DNA of 64,000 nt. It comes from Simmondsia chinensis (taxonomy: Eukaryota > Streptophyta > Magnoliopsida > Caryophyllales > Simmondsiaceae). Location: positions 5,269,001-5,333,000 of the forward strand of contig JAGTTD010000011.1 of assembly GCA_018398585.1 (NCBI GenBank), read 5' to 3'. The position numbers and the translations under genes were made by a program. The notes below the pieces were generated by a model, which saw nothing but the letters and a program-made list of their open reading frames with translations, ran no database searches and was not told the origin of the DNA. The stretch's first letter is position 1; the number at the start of each line of letters is the position of its first letter. Shown piece after piece: positions 46,229 to 58,737 of the stretch.

Positions 46229-46543
46229 TTATACCAATGAACTTAGGAATGATCTAAGTCATTTGAAAGCTCAATTGAAGTAATTGAAATGAAGAATTGG
46301 CTATGGACGAGAAGAGATTGAAGAATAAGGGAGAAGTTTTTACTTTCTTGATATCCCCTTCTTACATGCTATTCTCAGTACATGCCTAAACCTCTTAACA
46401 ACTTTATAAAAACTAACTAACAATGACTTCCTCAAAACTATCTATGACATATGTGCTTGAATTTGCAATTGCGTGGGAAATAACTAACTCAACTCCCAGT
46501 ACCATCCTAACATAAATCAAACAATATGAAATATACTCTATCA
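46229..46543 (-). repeat. 5' LTR of the chromodomain Gypsy element
   Basis: Aligns with 41680-42002, e.g. GGAATGATCTAAGTC, CTAACAATGACTTCCTCAAA and GTGCTTGAATTTGCAATTG shared. Roughly a tenth or more of positions differ, plus a few indels. Confidence 0.88.
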
Positions 46544-46719
46544 ATGAGGTGTTCTAATATCTTCTGATTTTCACTTTTGTTTTCATTACCTTTTGTGATC
46601 TTCTTGTATTGGTCTTTTTTTATGCATGCTTTTCTACATGTATTGCGGCTTTGTATTGTGGCTTTTGTTGTTTGTTATCAACAAACATGTTGATTTCCTT
46701 TCTCTTACAACTCCTATAT

Positions 46720-47110
46720 GGTATTCTTACAAGACTCACATGTAGAGTCCTTATCACTCTCCTTCACATGTGAGCCTTCTATAATGCCACCACTCACTTT
46801 CTCAAGTCTAACTGGAAACTGCATCTAATTAGATCAATCATTCAATGGAGAGGCGTTCAACATAGCAAATTTAGATACACCCCTCTTTTTGAGGACACGG
46901 TGAGTCAAATAAGAGCTCCGAGTCATCCACCGCTCTAATACCATGTTAAATCTAAGTTGAAATATATGAGGTCCACATATAGCCCAATGGGGGATTTCAT
47001 CTTAAAACCAATAGACATTAGGTGGAGTACACAAGGAGAGTTATACGTTGAACTCGCTTCTCTTACGCCTATATGGGATTCTTACTAGGCTCAATGTGGA
47101 GTCCTTAGTA
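46720..47110. repeat. Dispersed repeat family, second long copy
   Basis: Related to 6640-7115; see that entry. Its end reads, on the minus strand, TTTAACATGGTATTAGAGCGG, which looks like an LTR end joined to a Met-tRNA primer site. Confidence 0.5.
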
Positions 47111-48757
47111 GCATCTGTTTGTGCGGGGTATTTTCACTTAAAATAATGAATATTCTCAAAATGTTAAATTGGTAAAATGCATTGAAATCTAGAATAGATT
47201 GGAAAATTGGTCTAAAATGATCACATTAGACTAGACTTATAATTATTCAACTTGGTCATCGATCCTTTATTTAGATCTATTTTTAGCATTATACTTACAA
47301 TGTTCATAAGTCCGACCCTTAATCAAAAGATCAGTAAATTCAAATTTCAAACCAAAGATTAGACCAAACACTGTTGGTCAGGCTGATCTCGGACCAATTT
47401 TTGTGGTTCATTCAAGTTTTAGTGCGGATTACAGTTAGTCCATTCCAGTACTAAACTAGATTAATTGGTCCAGTAATAATTTTTGGTCCCTGCCATACTA
47501 CGTATGAGTGCTTGAACAACTTTTGTTTTTCCATTTTCCCTCCATATTCTAGGGGGAATAAAATCTACCAAAATCAACTGGAGTTCCTCAACTTTTTTCT
47601 GTTTCTTTTCCCCCCCTTAATTTCCATTGGATATAACCCTAATGTATAAATGTTCAAATCTCTGTTATTATAATTCACAAATAATACACATTTTGGCCTC
47701 ATATCTGTACAATCCTGTTTAAAAAGGGCATTTACATATCATTGCCATTAATACGGTAAAATACTCATTTTTTTGAAGTTGTTTATATAATACACGTATT
47801 ATAACACGTATCCGTATTTTTCCATTTAAAAAATAAATAGTAATTAAAAATAATCAAGACTTATAACTCAATTAAATATCCATATTCTATATTTTGCTAA
47901 CTTTATCACTTTAACTCATAAATTATTTGTTGCAATGTATTATTTGTTATGTGTTATGTTTCTATCACCGCTATTGTAACTAACATTATTCTTTAATTAT
48001 AAGCTGACAACATTTTTGTATATATAGTCGAATAATACACGTACATAGTTGATCCTGTTTAGTTGCCGTACCTTATTTTGCTAAGGGAGGTTCAACCCTT
48101 CAGGCGTGTTTGGGATCAAGTAAATTCGTCGAAAGAAAAAACAAAGATAGAAAGAGTTTTCTTGTGTTTAGAATGACAGTAAAATTTAAACAAAAGAAAT
48201 AAGATGGAAAAATAAGGGAAAGTTGAGCTCAATGTTTGGAAGTTTATTTTCCTTCCAAACTGTGAGTAAAATGAGACCAAAAAAATCTCCTGGGAATTAG
48301 AACTATATGTATATACTCTTCTACAACTAAAGAGAATCAGAGCTTTATTAGTACCAATGTGGATTGCAAACCTAGCTAATGGGTTGTTTGGTCTACGATC
48401 ATATCGAATCACACAATAATCAATCTCGTCTGAGCTTAACTAGATTGGTCTGATTTTAATATATGTCCACTAATTCGAACCTAGGTTGAACCTAACCGAG
48501 AATTGAGCCAACCATAATAATCGATGTAGTCGATTATGGGAACAAATTTTTCATTTTGAGTAGAATTTTGTCCAGAGATTTATTTTTATATTCTAAATGT
48601 GCTTGTTAATCCTTACAACAATTGATATGATCTAACACTATATTAAACATTAGGGTGCAATTTGGTTTCAACCTGGACTAATATATGGATAGTTTAAACT
48701 AGTTCAATAATTTAAACCTTAACAAGATTTATGTGTAATCAGTAGAAGTCCAAATTG
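47111..48757. other. AT-rich non-coding DNA
   Basis: Nothing coding is recognised. From 48103 the sequence resembles one arm of an inverted-repeat element: GCGTGTTTGGGATCAAG pairs loosely with CTCATTCCAAACATAGCC at 49152-49170, which would span about 1.07 kb and enclose the SINE at 48773. This pairing is weak. Confidence 0.35.
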
Positions 48758-48772
48758 TAGAAGTCCAAATTG

Positions 48773-48848
48773 AAGGGGGAAGGCATACATCCGCCTTCCC
48801 CAAACCCTGCGTAGGCGGGAGCCCTTGAGACACTGGGTATATTTTTAG
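48773..48848 (+). mobile_element. Au-type SINE, copy 6, with 15-bp target duplication
   Basis: Core GGCATACATCCGCC, CCCAAACCCTGCG and GGGAGCCCTTGAGACACTGGG. The flanks TAGAAGTCCAAATTG (48758-48772 and 48849-48863) are identical. The left flank itself is doubled (another copy ends at 48757). The SINE is 5'-truncated. Confidence 0.82.
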
Positions 48849-48863
48849 TAGAAGTCCAAATTG

Positions 48864-49387
48864 TAAGGATCAGGTATTAGCATAATAGCAACCAATTTGA
48901 TCAAGTTTTTAGTTTAAACTGGTAATTGAACGTATCTAGGTACAAAGTCTATTCTTTCTCCTTAATATTAACACGTATAATTCAAACTTTAACAATATAC
49001 TATATACAATCTCTATCTCATCCTTTTATCAACATAATTTTTTATGATATTTTTTTCTTTAAATTTTCTTTTACTTCCCAACAAAGGAAAATGAAACTCT
49101 TTTTACTTTTTTTCCTTTTCCTTTTATCGTATTTTCTTTCAGTGGAGTTTTTCTCATTCCAAACATAGCCCAAGTGATAATTTCCAATATAATTTTATAT
49201 CATAAGGATTAAAGTTTTATCACTTTAATACCCTTAAGACAACTAATATTCCTGAAAATATTTAGGTAATCCTTCATTTGTATTTGGTAAATCTTTTCAA
49301 AAGCGGATACTAACACATGATTGAGATGACATAGTTCCACTGGAATCTAGTATCTTTTTGTCGTTATCCAACATGAAATGCATATTT
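48864..49387. other. AT-rich non-coding DNA
   Basis: No gene seen. An open frame at 48926-49168 is low complexity (Phe/Leu/Ser from T-rich DNA). Confidence 0.45.
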
Positions 49388-49625
49388 TACTTGGATTACC
49401 TGTTATATCACCCTTTTCACACAAAAATTCATTAGATTCTACAAAAAAAAAAAAAAAAAAAAAATCACCGAGTTTTAGCAAAAGATTGCTAAGTGATAAA
49501 AAAATTACTTGGATTACATGTTATATCACCCTTTCCACACAAAAATTCATTAGATTCTACAAAAAAAAAAAAAAAAAAAAAAAAATATCACCGGGTTTTA
49601 GCAAAAGATTGCTAAGTGATAAAAA
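49388..49625. repeat. Two-unit tandem repeat with internal A runs
   Basis: Each unit (about 119 bp) has TTACTTGGATTAC, TGTTATATCACCCTTT, CATTAGATTCTAC, an A run of about 22-24, then TCACCG[A/G]GTTTTAGCAAAAG and TGCTAAGTGATAAAAAA. The units differ at only a few bases. Confidence 0.9.
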
Positions 49626-49656
49626 ATTTTTAAATCTTAGCCTATTCAAATATATG

Positions 49657-50502
49657 TGAGAAAAATAATACAAGCTAAATATAATGAGGAAATAATTTTT
49701 CAAGACCTGTTACTAGCTGTATAGGGTCATTAAAATTGTGACCGTTGGAATTAATTAATAATAAGGCTGTTGAAAATTTATTAACAATATAGCCGTTATA
49801 ATTTATTGTGTCTGTTTATAGCCATCGGAATTCATTACACCCAATTTTAATGCTTAATTACCGTTGTAAATTAAACCCCATAAAATTTATGTCCCACTAT
49901 TTAACCCTCAATCTCTCTCTTTATAAAAGAGTTGTCTCTCTACATACACACGTACATACACAGCTAATGAGAGAGAGAGAGATCTCTGGAGAGAGAAAGC
50001 GAAGCACCCATGGCAGTTAAGCTCCTCTAATTCACTCTCATCGTCCTCTTCTCCTTTGCCTTCATTGTTCACTTTTTTTCACTCTCATTTCAAGGTACTC
50101 CTACCCGGCAATTAACGAGTACACGTTAAGAGTCGGATTGCGTTAATCCTGAAGGACGGCCGCCGGTTATACTGTGTGCACTATAGCAATGGTAAAATCG
50201 TCTTTTAGGACAGTGGTCTCTACCATGGCGCGATATTATCTTTTTGTAAGATCTTTCTAATAGCTAGCTCCTAGTTGCCATGTTCATGGCTATGTTTGAA
50301 AATTGGTCAATTTTCTAACAATTATTTGATTGCTATGGTTAAATAATTATTTCTGAAATTTCTACAATTTTCTAGTATTTTTCGCAGCAAATTTTTTAGT
50401 ATTTCTCGCTGCAGTATTTCGGTATTTTTTACTACAGTATTTCAGTATTCTCACAGCAATTTTCACTGTATTTTCATTGCTATTAGTCAATTTTATGTTT
50501 AT
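49657..50502 (+). pseudogene. Orphan gene 5' end, copy 1 (promoter, leader, exon 1)
   Basis: It matches 61729-62548 in the same orientation. Both hold TATAAAAGAGTTGTCTCTC (TATA box), a GA-repeat leader and a short frame. From ATG at 50010 it reads MAVKLL, a TAA stop, then FTLIVLFSFAFIVHFFSLSF before an AAG/GTACTC splice-donor-like site at about 50093-50100. The hydrophobic run fits a signal peptide or membrane anchor. Copy 2 has Trp where the stop is here. The matching sequence continues 400 bp into what would be intron. I do not recognise the gene, and an LTR with a leader is an alternative. Confidence 0.5.
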
Positions 50503-52995
50503 GAAGTATATTGAAACTGTTATTGGCAAGTGATTGTAGATTCAAATCTATGATCTTTTGCTTTTATGTTGGTTTTGGGTAGTTTTACCTGTAAAGAATG
50601 CGCCGTTGTTGAATTATTCGAAGTGAAAATGAGTGGTAGGCAAGGTGTTTGATTAAATGTTTGTGAGAATGAAAGTTTGCAACCAAAAGCTAGGGTTTGT
50701 GGTTGTTTTTTTTTTTTTTGGGTTTGAACGAGTGAAATAGAAAATTTGAAATATATTACATGTTTGCTAAAATTTAAAGTTGAACTTATATAATAGCTTG
50801 TCAAAATTGAAAAACGGTCAATTTGAAAAATGAAAAATCAGATAATGAAAAAAGTTATCGGTATATTGTAAATGTCGAAATGTAAATGCCTCGGTAAGAT
50901 CGGTGCTGTGGCTGAGATCTGGGTACAAACGCTGAAAATCGAACAGTGGTGAGTCTATAGAAGGTAATAAGAATAGCGCAAACTAAAGTCCAATGTGGAA
51001 AATAAAACAATTGCTTAACAATGCAAATTAGAAATTCAATTTATAAAATGTTACCTGTCCCAATTATAATCTTCCATTCTTATAATCACGTGATGTCTTT
51101 TGACTGTTCTTTAATGCAAGGGTTGTAAATTGCTGTGTTGTGACAAAAAAAATGTTGCATTGTGATATATTGGATACAATTGCATTAAATAATATGTACA
51201 TGGTGAGTCTTTAGATTAGCAACTGTGAGTCTATAGAACGGTGGCATTGCGACTGAATGTCAAGAGGCTCAATCCATTATTGTATTGTAAGTGGTGTAGA
51301 GGTAGGAGGCATGATTAAGATTATAAAATGGGAGAAATAAGAGCGTTTAGGAGGAATAAGGTCTTCAGGCCTTACAAGAAAAAGAAAATGAAAGCCCATA
51401 TGGATCTAAGGAATTAAATACGATTAGGCCTGCATTTAGGCTTTTAAGTGTAGAGAAAACAAAAAAGGAAATAGAAATGAGACATACTTAATAATAAACT
51501 AAAAATTATGTATGAAGTTTAAGTATTGGTATGCTTGATGATTTGAACTTCATACATTTTTTCTTAAAATAATAAAACGGAAGTTAAAAATTAATTAGAC
51601 CATAAATCAAAGGGATTAGGTCAAATAGAGGTGTTAAATGTTCTGCCATCTTCCTCAAAGAGATTGTGAAGGAAATCTAAAAAATGCTTGAGGACATGAT
51701 GATTGTGATGATTATTGGCCCTAAGTTACCCTCGAGGTTGTAGTCGAAGCCCCGTTGCTGTTGCTACCTACTTCAAAGAGAATTTAATTTAAATGTTAGA
51801 TAAAATACCTTAGCTTGAAAAAGTTATGTTTCTAATATCTACTACCTGTAAGTGTGGGGGTCTCTAGCTTACGAAGGTTTTTCTTACTATATTTTTGCCT
51901 TTTGGATGAGCACTTTGTATTTGAATAATTACGGCACTAGTACAAGAAAAATCTAAAAATTTTTATGATGTTGTGAAACTATAATTGCACTTATTTCGAA
52001 AGAGTTCTTTGATAGTGAGATAGACTCGATTATGAATGGGTGCTAGTGGGTTTTCTTAGGGGTTGAAAGAAAAACAAATTCTTGTGAAAAATCTATGTAT
52101 GATTTTGTGTATTAGCCTCCATGTTGATGTGTCTCATGTGTTTCCCATAACTATATTTGAAGCAAGTTGGCATGTTGTTAATTGTTGCTTGAAGTAATGA
52201 TAAACTAGCTGTTTGTGGACCGATTTCAAGCTGAATATGTTGCTACATGTTTAGTTTGGGCTATATGTTTCTGCTACATGTTGGTTAGCTGCAGTAAGAT
52301 GCTGATATTACATGCTGTTATGGACTTTTACATGCTGGATTTTGCAGTACTGGACTAATACTTGCTGTTTATGATGTGCAACTGCTGTATGTTGTATACA
52401 TACTATAGATTATGACATTTAGTTGCTATATGTTACTATCCATATTGGCATTATGCTGGTCTTTGGGACTGTTTTGCTGAATTTTCAGTTTGTAGTTGGG
52501 AAAAACATGATATGTTTGAGTCATATATGGACTTGTGTTGTCTTCGGAGACTTCTATGCCCTTTGCATCACTGTTTCATGCCTTCTTTTCTAGTTTTGTG
52601 AAAAGGGTAAGGTGTAGGTCATATGAGAACCTTGATTGGTCATAGGCTTGGTATTTAGCTTGTGTCTAGATACCTTATTTGGATTATTGTCATATGTTGT
52701 ATGCTCATATTGGATGACATACTGTAGGACCCTAGTGTTTACTTGATGAGGAGAAAAACATGGCATCACGTCACAAGCTAAATACGCTAAGGTGATTGAT
52801 AGTATTATGGTTTGATAAAAAACACAACATTTATCTTATTATTTTATATGTCAATTGTTGACCTAGTCTACATACACTGATCCAAAAGATGAATATTGAA
52901 GTGCTCTAATTAAATTGTTGAAGTACTAGTGAAGTACTATGAATGGGGTTTATATTAAAATAGACTCCTTGTTGTGTTGGATGTCTGATATCAAT
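50503..52995. other. Non-coding DNA between copy 1 and the Copia insertion
   Basis: No exon or domain recognised. A reversed open frame near 50520-50804 has no family resemblance. The part at 52190-52480 is rich in TGCTG/ACATG words (cryptic simplicity). Confidence 0.45.
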
Positions 52996-53000
52996 GAGAA

Positions 53001-54560
53001 TGTTGTTATTTGGTTTCTATATACTCTAAACTATGTCCAGAAACAAGGCTAGGATAACCTAAGTTATTAGTTATATTGTTTGGGAGAAAAATGTGTCATG
53101 TTGGTAAGCAAAATATTTAAAATATTGTGCTTTAATTTATGGTAAAATATCAGATATTTTAAATGGCATTTTGGCAAATATTATATGCAGTTTAAAATTG
53201 GTTTTACTTATAAAAAAAATAAAAAAATAAAAAAAAACCTAAATGTCCCTACTAGAGGTGGCCAGTGGGCTGGGCCTCGGTTAAGTATTATTATCACAAA
53301 ACATGTTTAAATATATTGTTTACCTAACAAAATCATAAAGAAATTGCAGCTCACATGGTAATGGGTGTGGCTTACATGTTAGAGGTATGGGGTTCGAACC
53401 CCACTAGAATCATTTTTGTGTAATTTTTTTGGCAACATATTATAAAAAAAGAAAAAAAAAGTGTCGGGCCTGCTTAGGTCTGGGCCGGGCTCACTGGGCT
53501 AGAGGCAAACCCAGGCCTACATTGGGCCTACCCAGCCCGTGGCCACCTCTAAACCTTACCCAGCTGCTGCCCATGTGTGATTCCCGTGCTGCCCTTTTCC
53601 TTTCCAAGACTAGTTGTACTGCATTTCATTTATGAAGCTTCTTGAGGAAGCTATCCGTTTGAAATTTGATGGCTAGGATCAAGCCACGTGTTACCAATCT
53701 CACAACCAAAATATGGGTATCGTTAGGCTAATCTGAGCCCTTGATTCACTTGCATCGAACGGCCCCTGAAGGGCCGCATGTCAGCATCTTAGGGCCCAAT
53801 TTTGTGTTTTCTTGGAAAGATCTGGGCCGTTGTTTTGACTTGATCGAACAATTCATATTCGCCTGACATGGATTGCTTCCTTGAGGCTATATGTACCCCG
53901 TTTTCTCTGAAGAAAAATGAAGAACCTCATTTTATAACCCTTCACCTTCCTTCTCTCTCTCTCGGTGGTTCTCCAAGGCTTCCCTACCCTAGGGTTTCTT
54001 GCTTCCAAACTCCATTAATGGTGAGGCGCTAAGCTATTTGGTGCTGTGATCCACGAAGTGAGATCAAGAAGGGCTTTAATCTCGGGCTGTGTTGTATTGT
54101 AGCACTAAGTTTGAGTAGGTATATCTTTCTTACTCTCTCTCTTTATGTTCTTCATTTCATTTGTTGAGTTCGTTGATTTACAGAGAGGTTTGTAATGAAT
54201 AGCTTAGGTTTTAATGGAAAGCGCCTTGTAATTTATTGGTTGCAACTTTTGGTTTGTAATAATAAAATAGAGCTCTCTAGTGGTAGGGGGACCGTAAAGT
54301 AGGTTAGTTAGGACAGAACCACAACAAAATCGCTCTGTACTCATTTATATTTCGTTTGTTTCTTCTATTGTCATTTGTAAGCTTAATCTCGAATTTTAGG
54401 ACATCATTTGTCAACATTTTCAAAGATCCTAAAATCAGTAATAATTTGGTGAACTTTAACAAGATAATTGTATAACAAGCAAAGTTTAAGTCTAAGTTTG
54501 TTAAGATCGGTTTTAACATTAAGTTTATCAAGACCAAACGGTCACGGTTTTGTCACAACA
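53001..54560 (+). repeat. 5' LTR of the Copia element (1,560 bp)
   Basis: Longer than the 3' LTR by 309 bp, almost exactly the size of the 299-bp insertion at 53253-53551. The LTRs differ at a good number of bases, so insertion is old. Confidence 0.92.
53253..53551. mobile_element. hAT-like non-autonomous element inside the 5' LTR (299 bp)
   Basis: Ends TAGAGGTGGCCAGTGGGC and GCCCGTGGCCACCTCTA are inverted repeats of the well-known plant hAT-type. The 8-bp flanks GTCCCTAC and AACCTTAC agree at five of eight positions, and the 3' LTR shows the empty site. Inside is a tRNA-like stretch with a perfect B box GGTTCGAACCCC at 53391. Confidence 0.85.
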
Positions 54561-54603
54561 AGTGGTATCAGAGCATTTTAGGTTAGGAAAGTCATTTTGA
54601 AAA

Positions 54604-55380
54604 ATGGCTGCAAAATTCGAGATTGAGAAGTTTGATGGGAAGAACAGTTATTCTCTTTGGAAGATCAAGACCAAAGCGCTGCTGATGTCCCAAGGCCTGG
54701 GATCTGCTCTACAGGCACCGGAGGAACAACCTTCTCATTTGACAGAGAAGGATAAGGTAGACATGGAGCAAAGGGCTTATGGTACTCTTGTTATGTGTTT
54801 AGATAATAATGTTCTTCCTCTTGTTTTCTCTAAAAATACTATTGCTAAAATATGGACTAAGCTAGAAGAGATATATAAAACTAAATCACTATCTAATAGG
54901 ACATTATATATGGAAAAATTTTCACATTTAGGATGGGGGAAAATAAACCAATAGACGACTCTCTGGATCAGTTTAATAGAATCTTACAGGACCTAAAAAA
55001 TGTTAATGTCACTATAGAAGATGAGATTCAAGCTATTATATTGTTATGTGCTTTACCTATGTATCTTAAAGCTTTTAAGGATACTCTTAGATATGGTAGG
55101 AAAAAGATATGTTTAAGTGAAGTAACATAGGCACTTACGAGCAAGACTCTAGAACCTAAAAGAGAGGGAAAACAATTACATTATAGCAGTAGCAGTGAGG
55201 GACTGACAGTGAGAGGAAGAACTAATAACAGAGCGAATAACACTAACAAACTAAGATCTAAGAGTAAACATCATTCACGGTCTAAGGGTAGAAGGGACAT
55301 ATAAAATAAAATGCTATGACTGTAATAAGTTTGGCCAAATGAAATGAAATTGTCCAGATAAAAATAGAGCACCAGGAACC
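54604..55380 (+). pseudogene. Copia gag remnant
   Basis: Starts MAAKFEIEKFDGKNSYSLW and KIKTKALLMSQGLGSALQ, the usual Copia gag start 43 bp after the LTR. The zinc knuckle near 55313-55365 reads CYDCNKFGQMK, a stop, then NCPD: the His of C-C-H-C is Gln. Frameshift near 54950. Confidence 0.9.
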
Positions 55381-55529
55381 GCAGATAATGTGGTTTCATT
55401 TGAGTCTGATAATGCTGAAGTATTACAAGTTTCGTGTATGTATCTGATTCAAATTTTGAATGTGAGAAGTCTTCTTGTGCTGATGATGAATGTGATAGTT
55501 CAGATCATGTTAATGCATTGTCTGTCAAT

Positions 55530-56560
55530 TTTGATGCATCAAAACATGAATGGGTGTTAGATTCTGGATATAGTTTTCATATGACAACTATTATGGCTAA
55601 TTTTACTAATTACAAACCAGTTAACGGGGGAAGATACTATTAGGAGATAATAGAGGCTGTAAAATAACAGGAATAGGGTCTGTCAAAATTCGTTTAACTA
55701 ATGGCACGGTGTATATCTTTGAAAATGTTAGACATGTTCCTGACCTACTTAGAAACCTGATGTCCTTAGGTTGGTTGGACCTCAAAGGAATGTCTTTGAG
55801 GGCCATGAGTTCAGAACTTAGGATCCCGAAAGGATCCTTGGTTGTCCTAAAAGGGGAACTTAGAAACGGTCTTTTTGTGTTGAAGGGTAGGATTGTCTCG
55901 GGTGAGTCACATGACATAGTTAAAGCAGATCCTACTGTGGCATAGACGTTTAGGACATGTTTCTGAATGTGGGTTGTGTGAGCTTTCAAAACGAGGAATT
56001 TTATGTGGTGATGCGATTTCTAAGCTTGATTTATGTGAATCTTGTATGTTCGGTAAACAGCAAAGGTTAGCGTTTAACATAGGCAAACACACAATCAATG
56101 GGCCACTAGATTATGTACATTCTGATATGTGGGGACCAGCTAGGGTCACCACATTTGGAGGAGCGTCGTATTTTCTGTCTATTGTAGATGATTATTCTCT
56201 TAAAGTTTGGATTTATCTAATGAAATATAAAGATGATTGTTTTCTTGTATTTATTAGATGGAAAAATTATATAGAAAACTTAACAGGGAAAAAAATCAAA
56301 ATTCTAAGAACAGATAATGGACTGAAATACATTCATTCAGAATTTGATGAATTATGCGCTAAAAATGGTATAAAATGTCATAACACTGTTAGGGTTACGA
56401 CACAACAGAATAGGGTTGCTGAATGACTCAATAGGGCCCTATTAGATAGAGTACGGTGTGTGCTGTTCGCTTCAGGCTTAGGTAAACAGTTCTGAGGGGA
56501 GGCTATCAAAACTGCGTGCTATTTAATTAATACAACGCCCTCAACCAATAGATTTTAAGA
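55530..56560 (+). pseudogene. Copia protease and integrase remnant
   Basis: Protease active site WVLDSGYSFHM (55553-55585). Pre-integrase part near 55940-55990 with an in-frame stop. Integrase from CELSKRGIL to PLDYVHSDMWGPARV, FLSIVDDYSLKVWIYLM, then LRTDNGLKY and VTTQQNRVAE, then a stop at 56424. Confidence 0.9.
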
Positions 56561-56599
56561 CACCGGAAGCCTACTAATTACTCTAATCTAAGGGTATTC

Positions 56600-58653
56600 A
56601 GTTGTGCTACGTATGCCCATCAATCCAAGGGTAAGCTAGAACCCCAGGCTGTTAAGGGCATGTTTCTAGGATATCCTGACATTGCTAAGGGATATAGAAT
56701 AGGAGTCAAAGAGGGTAATCGAACCAAGGTTAATATAAGTAGAGATGTCACATTTAACGAGTTAGACATGCCCTACTTAGCTGAAAATAATAACCAGATT
56801 CCTAAAAATCGAACGTTTGAACCAGATAGGTATGAATTCAAGATTAATCCACCTGAACCAACTTATCAAAATTGAACTATTGCAAAAACAAAAACTAAAA
56901 TTGAAAAAGAAAAGGCAGAACAATCTCAGGATGCAGGAAGTGCTGAAAGGAGCACTAGAAATGAAATTGAAAATGAAATAATAAATGAAAATGAGCTAGG
57001 CAACTATCAATTAGCAAGGGATAGGGTAAGGAGTGACATAAGACCTCCAAATAGGTTAGAATATGCTGATTGTATAGCATGTGCCTTGAACACAGCCCTA
57101 GTATATGTAGAATCACAACCCATTAGTTACAAGCAGGCCATGAACAGCTAGCATTTAGCAGAATGGTTGAATGCTCTGAAGGCTAAAATGGAGTCCTTGA
57201 AGAAGAACAAGACTGGGACACTAGTGCCTAAACCCGTGGGCAAGAGGCTAGTGGGATTCAAGTGGGCCTTCAAAGTCAAGGAACCTAGTTTGCCTCCTGA
57301 GAAACCTAGGTTTAAGGCAAGGCTTGTAGCTAAAGGTTTCACGCAAAGAGAGGGCATAGATTATAATGAGATTTTCTCGCCCATAGTCAAACACACAACC
57401 ATTAGGCTATTAATGGCCTTAATTGACCTACACTTAGAATAATTGGATGTCACTACTATTTTTTTGCATAGGAAACTAGAAGAGGAAATCTACACGTCCC
57501 AACCTAAGGTTTTGTGGAACCCCAAAAAGAAGGGTTGGTATGTGGGCTAAAAAAGTCCTTGTATGGACTGAAACAGTCCCCAAGGCAATGGTATAGGCGG
57601 TTCGACCAATTTATGACTAAAGTAAGTTTCACTAGGTCGATTCATGATGTGTGTTTCAATGCCAAAAATGTGCAATCTGATTCCATGATTTACTTGCTGA
57701 TTTAAGTGGATGATATGTTGATAGCTAGCAAATGCATGCCTGAGATAAATAAATTGAAGACATTGTATAAGATGAAGAACCTAGGACAAGGTAGGAAAAT
57801 ATTAGGAATGGAGATAAATAGGGATAGTAATATGAAAACGATGCAATTATCTCAAGCTAACTACTTAGAAAAGGTCACTAAAAGATTTAACATGTCTGAT
57901 GCCAAACCAGTTAAAGTTCCCATTGCACAGCATCACAGATTTCTAGCAGAACAATGTCCTAAGAATGAATAGGAACGGGCTGATATGAACAGTGTACCAT
58001 ATGTAAATGCTATAAGGTTGATTATGTATGCAATAACGTGTACTAGACCTGACTTAACATACTCCATCAGTGTGCTTTCCATATTCATGGCGAATCCTGG
58101 AAAAGAGCATTGGAATGGGATGAAATGGCTATTAAGATATATAAAGGGCATAACGAACCTAGGACTTACGTTTGGTCGAACAGATACTAACCTAAAACTC
58201 TGAGGTTACACCGATAGTGACTTCAGTGGACATTTAGACAAACGTAAGTCCACGAGCTCCTATAACTTTTCTTTGAATGGTGGAGCTGTCAGCTGGAGAT
58301 TTAAGCTTCAGTCAGTGACAGTGTTGTCAACGACTGAGGCCGAGCTCTTGGCACTAACGGATGCCATAAAAGAAGGTATTTGGCTGAGTGGACGTCTAGC
58401 CGAACTAAAATTAGGGCTAGGTATACCATGTATCTACACCGACAGCCAGTCAGCTTTAGCGCTAAGTAAGCATCATGTATTCGATGATAGGAGACACTTC
58501 GTAAAAGAACAGTTAGAATCTGAAATGATAGAACTACTGAAAATTTCAACAGATGAAAATCTGGCCGATATGGGAGCGAAGGCCCTGCCACTGACTAAGT
58601 TGAATAAGTGCATCAACGTAGTTCAGTCCGCGTGGGATCCTGGAGGAAACTAG
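56600..58653 (+). pseudogene. Copia reverse transcriptase and RNase H remnant
   Basis: Entry [38 protein letters not shown] and [15 protein letters not shown] (57250-57420); [27 protein letters not shown] with the preceding Tyr lost to a stop (57706); ILGMEINRD; then GAVSWRFKLQSVTVLSTTEAE and LSKHHVFDDRRHF of RNase H (58273-58653), ending before the polypurine tract. Confidence 0.9.
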
Positions 58654-58737
58654 GATTCGAAAAAATATGGTTTTGTCCCCCCTATTACTAGAGAGAGTCC
58701 AGTAGTTAGACTAAATAAGAACCAGGTGGAGAATTAT

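Larger units (their letters stand above)
41680..46543 (-). mobile_element. Gypsy retrotransposon with chromodomain-like C-terminus
   Basis: The LTRs are 41680-42002 and 46229-46543 (about 320 bp, ends TGATAC and TATCA) and clearly related. Flanking 5-mers are GTGAG and ATGAG, a one-mismatch target duplication. A primer site reading TTGGTATCAGAGCATC on the minus strand adjoins the right LTR (46213-46228). A G-rich purine tract adjoins the left LTR. Gag, protease, reverse transcriptase, RNase H, integrase and a chromodomain-like end occur in order with frame breaks. Confidence 0.9.

Noticed and set aside
53360..53402. A tRNA gene
   Set aside because: Only the A-box and B-box-like parts fit; no acceptor stem or anticodon arm can be folded.
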